From: Clostridiaceae bacterium
Lineage (GTDB): Bacteria; Bacillota; Clostridia; Lachnospirales; Lachnospiraceae
Assembly (NCBI GenBank): GCA_021200535.1
Contig: JAJQGL010000110.1
Span: 1-40,840 of the forward strand
Length of the DNA: 40,840 nt
Direction of reading: 5' to 3'
A program made the translations under genes and the position numbers. The notes beneath the pieces were generated by a model, which was given only the letters and a program-made list of their open reading frames with translations, had not been told where the DNA came from and searched no databases. This document shows, in pieces, positions 23,628 to 32,442 of this stretch (positions are counted from its first letter, which is position 1; the number at the start of each line of letters is the position of its first letter).

Positions 23628-26300
23628 TCAGCTTTTAATAACAAGCTTGAATTTTCCTTTTTTGGTATTTTTATCACACCCGGCCGATAAACTGACCGAT
23701 AATGTCTTACCGGACTTCACCTTAAAGGCTGTCAAAATCCCCTCAGAAACCTCAATCTGAAAATGTTGTCCATCACTTTCATCCTGCGTCACCGTAATAT
23801 ATTTTTGATATTTTGAAGGCACCGTTACAGAATAGCCAATATCATCTGAAGTAATCTCTTCTAATGTATTTTTCTTTTTCGTTGCCGTTCCGATTGTCCC
23901 TTTGACGTAAATATCTGCGTCCCCGCCCTCTGATACGGAAGCCGAGGTATATTGTACTGTTGTATCCGTGACATCCGCATTTGCAGATTTATATATTCTG
24001 ACAGCCGTCGGCGCCGTTCCAACATGCACTTTTGTTACGGCGTAATCAGTCTGTCTGTCGAGGCATCCCTGTATATCATATACAGACTGCGGGTAATACA
24101 ATACCCACACATATACGTCCCCTTCTGCTTTCGGTGAAATAGTCACTTTACTTCCGGAAGCCTTTGCCTTCACAATGCTTTCTGCATCATCATCTGTCGT
24201 AGTGGCTGTTCCATCAATTCCCAGGGATGGCTTAACAAAATCTGTGGTAACAACAGCAACATACTTTCCTTTTGTCACCGATTTGACTGTACCCTTTTTC
24301 TTATTCAGCCATGCCCATGAATACGTTTTCTCCATATCAATATACAGGCTTCTTGATTTATAATTAGTCCGTACCCCGTCCACTTTCACAGAGCCGCCGT
24401 TGAGGTAAACCTCCGTGCCATTCACTCCCGGCCCTGTCGTTTTTTTCGAATCCGTATATAAATTGTAGGAAGAAACCTTGCTCAGGCAGCTCGACAAACA
24501 CCGCACGGCCCTCTTCACAGCAGCGCTTTCTTCCGCCTTTTCTGCATATGTAATCTCTAGCTGCAGCGCCTCCCATGCATCGCTTCCCGCAATTTTTTCC
24601 ACCGTACTCTGTGTCAGCTTCTTTGCCTGTGCTAACAGATTATCCAAAGAGCTTGTGTCGTCATCCGTATCGGACGTATATGCATAAATTCGCGCATTTT
24701 TTACTATTTTTAAATTCTTTGACGTGGCATCCGCCCATGCGCTCCCCAGATAATAATATGTCTGGCCGGCGCTTTCGGAAGCTCCGCTGGTGCCTTCTGT
24801 GTCAAAATAGGCTGTTCCGCCCTCTGTGTTCGTCAGCGTCACAATAATACTGAAATACTGCCCTTCCTGCAATGCCACAGAAGTCCCCAGATCAATCATA
24901 TGAAATCCCGCCGCCAGATTAGAAACGGTAGTAACGGATTTTTTGGTTCCGCTTGCAGGAGAAGACATTGCCGTATCACTAACGTATACAGTTACTTCTG
25001 CGTCAATGGCATTTCCAACTGCATAAATGCCTGCTGCCTTCAACGTCTCATCCTCTTCAGACTGGTATACGTTTGCTGCTGTAACAGCAGAATCCCCTAA
25101 GGAAAAATAAGCGTGACCGCTGCCGCCTGTATACTGATACGTGCGTCCGTAGGAATTGCTGTCGGTCATATCAAAGGCGCCAATCTGCGAAAGCGACGGC
25201 TCATAGTATGACATCCAAAAATATCCGGCACTGTCTAAGCCACTGCCCGTTCCCCAGCTGTTCCGAACCAGCCATGCCCCATCACCAACAGGTTCGTTGG
25301 TAAAATTATCTGAAGAATAGCTGTCATCCCAGCCAATAATACAGATGCCATGGTTTACGCTTCCCCCTTTGGAGCAATAACTGAACCCGCCGGATGAGAT
25401 ATCAGATGAGATCTCATTGTAATAAGCATCATTGGAATAATATGACGCCGCTGCCGCACCGTAAGCCTTAATCATGCTCTTAACTGTTTCCACATTGCTG
25501 GCAGTGGTGCCGCTGTAGCTTGAAAGATATATATAATCATGCAGCTGCGCTACCGAAGAATACCTCTGTTCCTCTGACAAAGTCCCCATCGCAGATGTTG
25601 TGTCGTACGGCGCCTGTTCCTCAAACTCCATTCCGCTGCTTCTCGCCAGATAATCCGCCACCTGAGCGTTATTGCCGCCAGTGTATGCAGCCTTTGCGGA
25701 TGTCTTTTTATCACCGTCGCCATATGAAATATCCGTTTTTTCCGTAGAATATGAATTATGTGCAAACCATGCCAGGTGCCTTTCCGACAAATCAATCGTA
25801 CTGGTCGTATAATTTCCGGTCGTGATAGAAGAATTATTTTTTACAATATTCGTCTCAATCGCTGCTGTTGCGGCAAATGCCCAGCACACTCCCCACGTTC
25901 CCTGATTCCTGACCTCTGACGGAACATAGGAACTGGTATAGGCAGAAGAGCTGGAAGATTGTTTGAGCTTTATCGAACCCTCAATACTCTCTATGACGCC
26001 GCCATCCTCCACCGCTTCCTCTGATTTTGTCAGCGACGCAAGATCAACCTCTTTTCCGCTGCTGTCTACATATTTCGTATTCTGCAGTCCATATGCAGAC
26101 ACACTTCCCTTGTTTACCACAGAAACCGTCTGCATCCCCTTGACACCGCTGCCGGATGAGACCGCCTTACAATCCGCCGGCGACACTGCAGCTGCCGAGG
26201 CCGAGGCGTTCTCTGTAAGATTCCCCTGCACCAGGCTCAGCGCCAATGACAGGATTAATCCACCGGCAAGCATTTTTTTACATATGACTTTTCTTTGCAT
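23628..26300 (-). CDS. Secreted papain-like (C1 family) cysteine peptidase with surface domains
   Basis: Large exported peptidase of about 890 residues. A signal peptide (about 1-37, with LAGGLILSLALSLVQG) is followed by a propeptide-like region. The C1A catalytic domain (about 122-385) has Gln133-Cys139 in NQGTWGVCWAFA, His317 in SVNHGICIIGW and Asn347 in WLVRNSWGTG, so the triad is complete. After it come a lectin-like beta domain (about 385-545), a short helical linker (about 550-605) and further beta-rich segments to the end. No LPXTG or membrane anchor is visible, so it is probably released or held by binding domains. The ATG at 26300 follows AAGGAGG with good spacing; another at 26309 abuts that site. 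It is the last gene of a same-strand run after flagellin. Confidence 0.9.
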   Translation of the reverse strand: MQRKVICKKMLAGGLILSLALSLVQGNLTENASASAAAVSPADCKAVSSGSGVKGMQTVSVVNKGSVSAYGLQNTKYVDSSGKEVDLASLTKSEEAVEDGGVIESIEGSIKLKQSSSSSAYTSSYVPSEVRNQGTWGVCWAFAATAAIETNIVKNNSSITTGNYTTSTIDLSERHLAWFAHNSYSTEKTDISYGDGDKKTSAKAAYTGGNNAQVADYLARSSGMEFEEQAPYDTTSAMGTLSEEQRYSSVAQLHDYIYLSSYSGTTASNVETVKSMIKAYGAAAASYYSNDAYYNEISSDISSGGFSYCSKGGSVNHGICIIGWDDSYSSDNFTNEPVGDGAWLVRNSWGTGSGLDSAGYFWMSYYEPSLSQIGAFDMTDSNSYGRTYQYTGGSGHAYFSLGDSAVTAANVYQSEEDETLKAAGIYAVGNAIDAEVTVYVSDTAMSSPASGTKKSVTTVSNLAAGFHMIDLGTSVALQEGQYFSIIVTLTNTEGGTAYFDTEGTSGASESAGQTYYYLGSAWADATSKNLKIVKNARIYAYTSDTDDDTSSLDNLLAQAKKLTQSTVEKIAGSDAWEALQLEITYAEKAEESAAVKRAVRCLSSCLSKVSSYNLYTDSKKTTGPGVNGTEVYLNGGSVKVDGVRTNYKSRSLYIDMEKTYSWAWLNKKKGTVKSVTKGKYVAVVTTDFVKPSLGIDGTATTTDDDAESIVKAKASGSKVTISPKAEGDVYVWVLYYPQSVYDIQGCLDRQTDYAVTKVHVGTAPTAVRIYKSANADVTDTTVQYTSASVSEGGDADIYVKGTIGTATKKKNTLEEITSDDIGYSVTVPSKYQKYITVTQDESDGQHFQIEVSEGILTAFKVKSGKTLSVSLSAGCDKNTKKGKFKLVIKS

Positions 26301-26394
26301 TGCTCTCATCCTCCTTGATTTTTCAATGCGCCATCTTCAATCTGTAAACCGAATCAATGGCTGGGTTGTTTGTTTTTGATGGTATGGACTGCTG

Positions 26395-28335
26395 TCACAA
26401 TCCCTGTAAAAGTTCCAGAATTCCTTCAGGCTGACGGTTGGCATTGGCAAGCATTGCCTGTATCGCCTGCTCTATAATAGACGCTGCTGAAAGCGTTACT
26501 ATCTCATCCGCCATATCCAAATCCCGTATTCTGCTCTCTGATTCCTGCAGATTTTCCGAGGTATACGCATTGACTTCCCTTGCATGCTCCATTCTGTTAT
26601 TGTATGCACCAAATAAGCTTCTCTGTGCCGATACAATCTCAGATGCCTGCTGAACGGCCGCAATCGCCTGGGTCGCTTCCTTGCCCGTCAATACATTGGT
26701 GTCCTCAATGCCGAGATTTCCAAGCCGCAGCGATTCATATACCAGATGAATCACCTGTCCGGCATTCGCACCTTCCTGAATCAGCAAATCGTGGGTTGTC
26801 TTATAGACCGGCACATCAATCATACTGGTTTTTGCAGTGGTGCTGTACATATACTGATAGGAACGGGAAGGCGAATTGCTGGACTTATTCCCTTCATAAA
26901 CATCAATGACCGTGCTTGTATTCAAGGCATCCTGCACCCGCTGCATCAAAGACTCCGCCGTGTCATCATGATACACCGATACCGTCATCGTTATGGTGCC
27001 GACGGATGTGCTGGTCCGCCCGCAGTAATTATATGCACTGTCTGCCTGCAGGGAAAAGCTCAGCACCACATAACCGTTGCCATCTGCATCCTTTGTCAGG
27101 GAATAGCCGGTGGAATTTGTGATAGAACTCGTTACACCAGCAAGCGTTGCCGAACCGTAATAAAGCAGCGTAGATTTTCCCTTATATTGTTTGCCATTTG
27201 AAGTATAGGTGTAATATTCCCACCACTTTCCTTCATCCTCTTCGTCTTTGTCCGTACTGTAATAATACAAGCTGCTGGATGTCGCCGTTACCCCTCCGAT
27301 GCCCGGCATGGTAAAATGAAGCGTCCACCCCGTATTCTCTGTCGTATCCGTATAAGTGGGACAGCCAGTCACATTTGTCCCGTTTTTTACATCCGCTTCA
27401 ATCCAGTCTGTATCGTATTCCTCTACATTGCGGTCACTGGCAAGCTCCGCCAGATAATTGGTGCTGACCGAAAAAGATACCCCCGATGTCGATGTATATT
27501 CAACATACTCCGAAGAACCCACACCTGTGCTGTAACGGACGCCATCTACCGCTTTTGCAATATCTTCTACCGTTGCCTGCTCCAGCATGGTCCAGCCAAT
27601 TTTGTAGTTAATCCCGACTGCATCCGGATACTTGGTGTAATCCATGTAGTCCGCTATATTCATGCTAAAGCTCAGCGACCCCATCTCATCCCAGCTCACC
27701 AGCTCCGTCTCATAGTTTACATTATCATAACCCGTCCATGTTACCTTAAAACCATAGGTGTCCGGATCGGCCGGATCCGTTCCCTGTACAGCAATGGTAT
27801 ATCCGCCATAGGCAATGGCTCCTTTGTTTGTGTTATCTACATAAAGGGTCTGGCTGGAACTGCCGGTCAGCGTAACCGCCTGCTTCGACTCGGTTCCAAT
27901 CTGCACCTTGTTCTGGTTTTCTGTGTCCCATATTTTAATTGTATTATATTCTGTTTCCGTAAAAATCCGGTCGATTTCTTCTTTTAACATCTGTACCTCA
28001 GCATCCAGGCATTCCCTGTCATCTGAAGTATTTGTATCATTTGCCGCCTGGACAGCCAGCTCCTCAATCCGGTGAAGTATATCCTGTACTTCCGCCAGAG
28101 CCGCATCCGCCACCTGTACATAACTGATACCCTCTTCAACGTTCTGCACACCGCGGTCAAGGCCCCGTATCTGGCCCCGCATTTTTTCAGAAACGGAAAG
28201 TCCCGCTGCGTCGTCCGCAGCACGGTTTAGCCTATATCCGCTGCTGAGCTTTTCCAGACATTTTAATTTGGATTTTTCAACTCCCTTTAATGCCCTATTC
28301 GCCCCCAGCGCCGACATATTGTGCTGAACCTGCAT
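26395..28335 (-). CDS. Flagellin with a large variable central domain
   Basis: Filament subunit. The N-terminal D0/D1 region (about 1-160) starts MQVQHNMSALGANRALKGV and contains EKLSSGYRLNRAADDAAGLS. The C-terminal region (about 555-646) has ESRIRDLDMADEIVTLSAAS and ends in LANANRQPEGILELLQG, as in other flagellins. About 390 residues of Thr/Ser/Tyr-rich sequence between them form the exposed domain, making the protein (646 residues) much longer than simple flagellins. Cys30 in the N-terminal helix is unusual. The ribosome binding site is AAGGGGGGAAGG. It lies 66 bp after dacF and no sigma-28 promoter is seen in that gap. No other filament genes are adjacent. Confidence 0.95.
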   Translation of the reverse strand: MQVQHNMSALGANRALKGVEKSKLKCLEKLSSGYRLNRAADDAAGLSVSEKMRGQIRGLDRGVQNVEEGISYVQVADAALAEVQDILHRIEELAVQAANDTNTSDDRECLDAEVQMLKEEIDRIFTETEYNTIKIWDTENQNKVQIGTESKQAVTLTGSSSQTLYVDNTNKGAIAYGGYTIAVQGTDPADPDTYGFKVTWTGYDNVNYETELVSWDEMGSLSFSMNIADYMDYTKYPDAVGINYKIGWTMLEQATVEDIAKAVDGVRYSTGVGSSEYVEYTSTSGVSFSVSTNYLAELASDRNVEEYDTDWIEADVKNGTNVTGCPTYTDTTENTGWTLHFTMPGIGGVTATSSSLYYYSTDKDEEDEGKWWEYYTYTSNGKQYKGKSTLLYYGSATLAGVTSSITNSTGYSLTKDADGNGYVVLSFSLQADSAYNYCGRTSTSVGTITMTVSVYHDDTAESLMQRVQDALNTSTVIDVYEGNKSSNSPSRSYQYMYSTTAKTSMIDVPVYKTTHDLLIQEGANAGQVIHLVYESLRLGNLGIEDTNVLTGKEATQAIAAVQQASEIVSAQRSLFGAYNNRMEHAREVNAYTSENLQESESRIRDLDMADEIVTLSAASIIEQAIQAMLANANRQPEGILELLQGL

Positions 28336-28401
28336 TTACCTTCCCCCCTTAAAAATGCATTTGCCGTAATACCCATAACAAACCGCTGCACCCAGATAAA
28401 A

Positions 28402-30168
28402 TTAAAAATCAAAAAAGTTTTTCCCAAAGCTTTCTTTCGTATTTTTATGTCTTTTGTGGTAGCGTACTCCCCGCTTGTTTTTTTTCTGTCCGTCTGCCGT
28501 CTTTTGTTCGTAATTCCGGTTGCGCCGTCTGGTCTTTTTCCGTCCTGCTTTCCGCTCACGGCTGGCATTGCGCAGATTCCGCTGATAATTCCGTCTGCCC
28601 CGCTTGCTGCGGTAACCGCCGCTGGGACGCCGCTTGAGGCTGATATGCGGCAAATGAACCCTGCGAATCAGTAGCGTCAATAAAAAGATCACGAAAACCG
28701 CCGCCAAAAGCAAAAGGATTATCCGCACAATCCGAAACTGGAAAAATCCGGTTATTCCATTTTTTATTTTTCGCCACAAATTTGCTTTCTGCGCATCGCT
28801 TTCTTCTGTCGCCTTAATGCTCTCAATCTCCTGATCTACTATCTGCCGTGAAGCAGAATCCAGCTCAATCCGGCTGTCAGAATCTTTCTTTGTATATATT
28901 ATATCGGTCGATCCCACGGTTTTCCCGCCATAGGTATAAGTGACCGTGCCAATTACATTGTCACCCTCCGCCAGCGTAACGTCCTCGTTGTATTTAATCT
29001 TCTGCTTTGCGCTTGACAGCTCCACGCCCTTCGGCAGAACGACAGAGGACTCTGTATCGAGATGAACCGGGGATTCCTCTGTGTTAAAATAGCTTCCATA
29101 GGTGTTAAATAATTCTCCGGTAACTGTGCTCTCTTCCCCATCCAGCGTATATTTTTCATAGTTCTCAAAGCCAAAATTCAGCAAAGACGTTGTATCTGTG
29201 TATTCGTTTGGCTCACCGTAATCCGGATTGGATGACTTCATCACGACGCAGACCAGCTGCATTCCATCCTTTTCCGCATAGGTTACCAGCGTGTTTCCCG
29301 CAGCCTGGGTATACCCTGTCTTACCGCCAATACAATATTTATACTCATATTCCGGATGCTGGTAACCATTAATCATCTGGTGATGGTTATTCCATGTCCG
29401 CTCCATCTTATGGGTATTGGTCGGCTCCATCAGATAGCTTTTCGTTCCGGTTATCTTGCGGAATGTCGAATTTTTAAACGCCTCCCTGGAGATCACCGCC
29501 ATGTCATACGCACTGGTATAATGCTTTGTATCCGGAAGTCCGTTCGGGTTGTTAAAGTGCGTGTCCGTCAGGCCAAGCTCCGCCACCCTCTCATTCATCT
29601 TCTGGACAAACTTTTTTGTGCTTCCGGAAATATGCTCTGCAACGCCCAGACAAACCTCATTTGCTGACTCCAGCATAATCGCATACAGACACTGCTCAAC
29701 GGTCATTTTCTCACCGACATCCGTATAGATCGTAGAGCTTCCGGATTCAATGCCGTATACAGCAGATTCTGAAAAGGTAACCGTCTCGCTCATGGAGCAG
29801 TTCTCTGCTGTCAGCATAGCCGTCAGAATTTTTGTGATACTGGCGGGATACTGTTTTTTGTGGCTGTTCAGCTCATATAATACCAATCCGGTAGACAGCT
29901 CCATCACAACCGCAGACTCGCACGAAAGCGTGCTTTCTTTCGGCCCGGATGGCCAGCTGACCTTTTTGCTGCTCTTTTTTTGGGATTCCGAAATCAACGT
30001 CCCGCCGTCGGAAAGTCCGGCAGCGGAAACGGTATCCGTCAGCAGCAGGGCACTGCACAATATTGCGAACAGCATTACATGCAATCGTTTCTTTCTCTGA
30101 TCTTTTGTAAAAAGTTGCTTCCTTTGCAGTGCCGCTCCCACGCGGTGCTCTCTTTTCTTCTTATGCAT
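28402..30168 (-). CDS. dacF: D-alanyl-D-alanine carboxypeptidase (penicillin-binding protein, DacF type) with a basic tail
   Basis: Trims the terminal D-Ala of peptidoglycan side chains outside the membrane. The 588 residues comprise a basic N-terminus with a signal helix (about 30-50), then the peptidase S11 domain with active-site motifs SITK (Ser110), SAN (168-170) and KTG (283-285). A C-terminal beta domain (about 345-450) precedes a membrane helix near residues 480-502. About 85 residues then follow, dominated by Arg, Lys, Asn and Gly (KRRPSGGYRSKRGRR and similar). This cytoplasmic, probably disordered tail is longer and more basic than the short amphipathic anchor of typical DacF. It starts 4 bp after glgB. 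The symbol indicates the family only. Confidence 0.92.
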   Translation of the reverse strand: MHKKKREHRVGAALQRKQLFTKDQRKKRLHVMLFAILCSALLLTDTVSAAGLSDGGTLISESQKKSSKKVSWPSGPKESTLSCESAVVMELSTGLVLYELNSHKKQYPASITKILTAMLTAENCSMSETVTFSESAVYGIESGSSTIYTDVGEKMTVEQCLYAIMLESANEVCLGVAEHISGSTKKFVQKMNERVAELGLTDTHFNNPNGLPDTKHYTSAYDMAVISREAFKNSTFRKITGTKSYLMEPTNTHKMERTWNNHHQMINGYQHPEYEYKYCIGGKTGYTQAAGNTLVTYAEKDGMQLVCVVMKSSNPDYGEPNEYTDTTSLLNFGFENYEKYTLDGEESTVTGELFNTYGSYFNTEESPVHLDTESSVVLPKGVELSSAKQKIKYNEDVTLAEGDNVIGTVTYTYGGKTVGSTDIIYTKKDSDSRIELDSASRQIVDQEIESIKATEESDAQKANLWRKIKNGITGFFQFRIVRIILLLLAAVFVIFLLTLLIRRVHLPHISLKRRPSGGYRSKRGRRNYQRNLRNASRERKAGRKKTRRRNRNYEQKTADGQKKNKRGVRYHKRHKNTKESFGKNFFDF

Positions 30169-30172
30169 TTAT

Positions 30173-32401
30173 TTATCCCTTATAATCAAATCGGTATACA
30201 GTAACAGATAACGGCGGCAAATTCATCATGATGGAATATTTTTGGCCGTCGTACGCTTTCTTTTTGGCCGTCAGTGTCTTTGCATTGGCGATGCCATTGC
30301 CGCCAAAACGCTTTTCATCTGATGACAGCAGCATGGTATACCTTCCCTGGCTCGGAACGCCCACCAAAAATTTATCACGCTGTATCGGCGTAAAATTGCA
30401 GACGAAAAGCAGCTGGTTTCTCTTGGATGCGCCGCGTCTGACAAAGCTGACAACACTCTGCTCCGCATTGTCTACACTCATCCATTCAAATCCCATCACA
30501 TCATAATCATTGATATATAGTGCCTCATATTTTTGGTATAACACATTTAATTCCCTGACATAGCTCTGCATCGCTTTATGCTGCTTCTCACCCAGCAGCT
30601 CCCAATCCAGACTGCGCTCTTCACTCCACTCGCGAAGCTGCGCAAATTCCTGTCCCATAAATAACAGCTTTTTGCCCGGATGCCCATACATAAATCCGTA
30701 GGCTGTCCGCAGACTGGCAAACTTGTCATCCTCCAGACCCGGCATTTTGTTAATCATGGAACATTTTCCATGTACCACCTCATCATGCGACAGCACCTGA
30801 ATAAAATTCTCACTGTATGCATACTGCATACTAAACGTCAGACGGTGATGGTTCCCGGAACGGAACAGCGGGTCCATTGACATATATTCAAGAAAATCAT
30901 TCATCCATCCCATGTTCCATTTAAACGTAAAACCAAGCCCGCCAAGCGCAACCGGTGAGCTGACGCCTGCCCACGCCGTAGATTCCTCTGCAATCATCAT
31001 TGCACCCGGAGCGCGCTCTTCACACTGTGCATTCATATGATGGAAAAATTCAATCGCATCATAGTTTTCATTGCCCCCGTCTTTATTCGGAAGCCATTCC
31101 CCATCATTTTTGCCATAGTCCAGATACAGCATCGAAGCAACCGCATCTACGCGCAATCCGTCAACGTGAAACTCATTCAGCCAAAAAAGCCCATTGGCTA
31201 ACAAAAAGTTTTCTACTTCTTTTTTCCCGTAGTTAAAAATATAAGTTCCCCAGTGCGGATGCTCCCCGCGGCGCTTGTCCGGATGCTCATACAGGGGTTG
31301 TCCGTCAAAATTTCCAAGGCCATGTGCATCTTTTGGAAAATGGGCAGGTACCCAGTCAAGAATAACGTGGATGCCCTTTCCATGCATGTAATCCACAAAA
31401 TACATGAAATCCTCCGGCGTACCATACCGCTTGGTTGGCGCATAGTAGCCCGTTACCTGATATCCCCAGGAACCGTCAAACGGATGCTCTGCAATACCCA
31501 TCAGCTCAATGTGGGTATATCCCATGTCCAAAACATAGTCTGCGATCATCGGCGCAAGCTCACGATAGTTGTAAAATCCGTCCTCCGTGCCGTCGTCTTT
31601 CTTTTTCCAGGAGCCGATATGCATCTCATAAATTGCCATCGGCTCTTTCCGAAGGGTTTCTCTCGTTTCTTTTCTGCGGGCTGCCATCCATTTGGTGTCT
31701 TTCCATTGATACCGTGTCAGATCTGCCACGACAGATGCATTGTTCGGACGCAGCTCAGCGCTGTTGGCGTATGGGTCAGCTTTCATCAGCAGCTCTCCCT
31801 TACGCGTTAAAATCTGAAACTTGTAAACAGCGCCCTCGCCGACTCCCGGAATGAACAGCTCATATACACCGGATACCTCTAATGTACGCATCAGGTGAAG
31901 CCTTCCATCCCACATATTGAAATCCCCGACAACGCTCACCGCTCTCGCATGCGGCGCCCACACTGCAAAATAAGTACCCTTGATGCCGTTTATTGTCATT
32001 GGGTGCGCGCCAAGCTTTTTATAAATTTCATAGTGCTTTCCCTCTGCAAAAACGTACAAATCCGCACTGGTAATCTGCGGGGAAAACGAATACGGATCGT
32101 GTGTAACAACAACGTCGTTTTCACCGTAACAGATACGAAGCTGATAATCGCTGGTATAGTTTTCCCCGTCAACATAATATCCGAAAAAACCGCTCCCCGG
32201 TTCTACCTCTTCCAGCTCCAGCTCATTTTCTCCCTTTGCGTCTGTCACAATAACGCGCTGTGCCTCCGGCCGGTATACGGTAAATACCTGCCCTTTCCCA
32301 AACTGATGTAATCCCAATATATTATGCGGCGCATTGTGGCAGCCTGCCAACAGCTCGTCAAACTCTACCCAGTTAATCCACTGATCCATTTTTTCCTGCA
32401 T
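30173..32401 (-). CDS. glgB: 1,4-alpha-glucan (glycogen) branching enzyme
   Basis: Creates alpha-1,6 branches in glycogen. About 742 residues: an N-terminal extension and CBM48 domain (about 20-210), the GH13 barrel and a C-terminal beta domain. Catalytic motifs are visible: nucleophile Asp in VDGLRVDAVASML, Glu in MMIAEESTAW and transition-state Asp in VLSHDEVVHGK. The barrel also contains MGYTHIELMGIAEHPFDGSW. I use the ATG at 32401 (MQEKMDQW), which has GGGGG eight bases upstream; an in-frame ATG at 32416 contains that site. It lies 41 bp after the phosphoglucomutase gene and 4 bp before dacF, so these genes are probably co-transcribed. Confidence 0.96.
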   Translation of the reverse strand: MQEKMDQWINWVEFDELLAGCHNAPHNILGLHQFGKGQVFTVYRPEAQRVIVTDAKGENELELEEVEPGSGFFGYYVDGENYTSDYQLRICYGENDVVVTHDPYSFSPQITSADLYVFAEGKHYEIYKKLGAHPMTINGIKGTYFAVWAPHARAVSVVGDFNMWDGRLHLMRTLEVSGVYELFIPGVGEGAVYKFQILTRKGELLMKADPYANSAELRPNNASVVADLTRYQWKDTKWMAARRKETRETLRKEPMAIYEMHIGSWKKKDDGTEDGFYNYRELAPMIADYVLDMGYTHIELMGIAEHPFDGSWGYQVTGYYAPTKRYGTPEDFMYFVDYMHGKGIHVILDWVPAHFPKDAHGLGNFDGQPLYEHPDKRRGEHPHWGTYIFNYGKKEVENFLLANGLFWLNEFHVDGLRVDAVASMLYLDYGKNDGEWLPNKDGGNENYDAIEFFHHMNAQCEERAPGAMMIAEESTAWAGVSSPVALGGLGFTFKWNMGWMNDFLEYMSMDPLFRSGNHHRLTFSMQYAYSENFIQVLSHDEVVHGKCSMINKMPGLEDDKFASLRTAYGFMYGHPGKKLLFMGQEFAQLREWSEERSLDWELLGEKQHKAMQSYVRELNVLYQKYEALYINDYDVMGFEWMSVDNAEQSVVSFVRRGASKRNQLLFVCNFTPIQRDKFLVGVPSQGRYTMLLSSDEKRFGGNGIANAKTLTAKKKAYDGQKYSIMMNLPPLSVTVYRFDYKG

Positions 32402-32442
32402 ATGTTTTACCCCCATATTTTATTCCGCAATTCCGTAAGTTT

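Noticed and set aside
27316-27987. A 223-codon plus-strand open frame opposite flagellin
   Set aside because: It mirrors the flagellin coding sequence and has no independent evidence.
28336-28401. Sigma-28 promoter for flagellin
   Set aside because: The best match (TTAA-N15-GCGGTTTG) agrees at too few positions.
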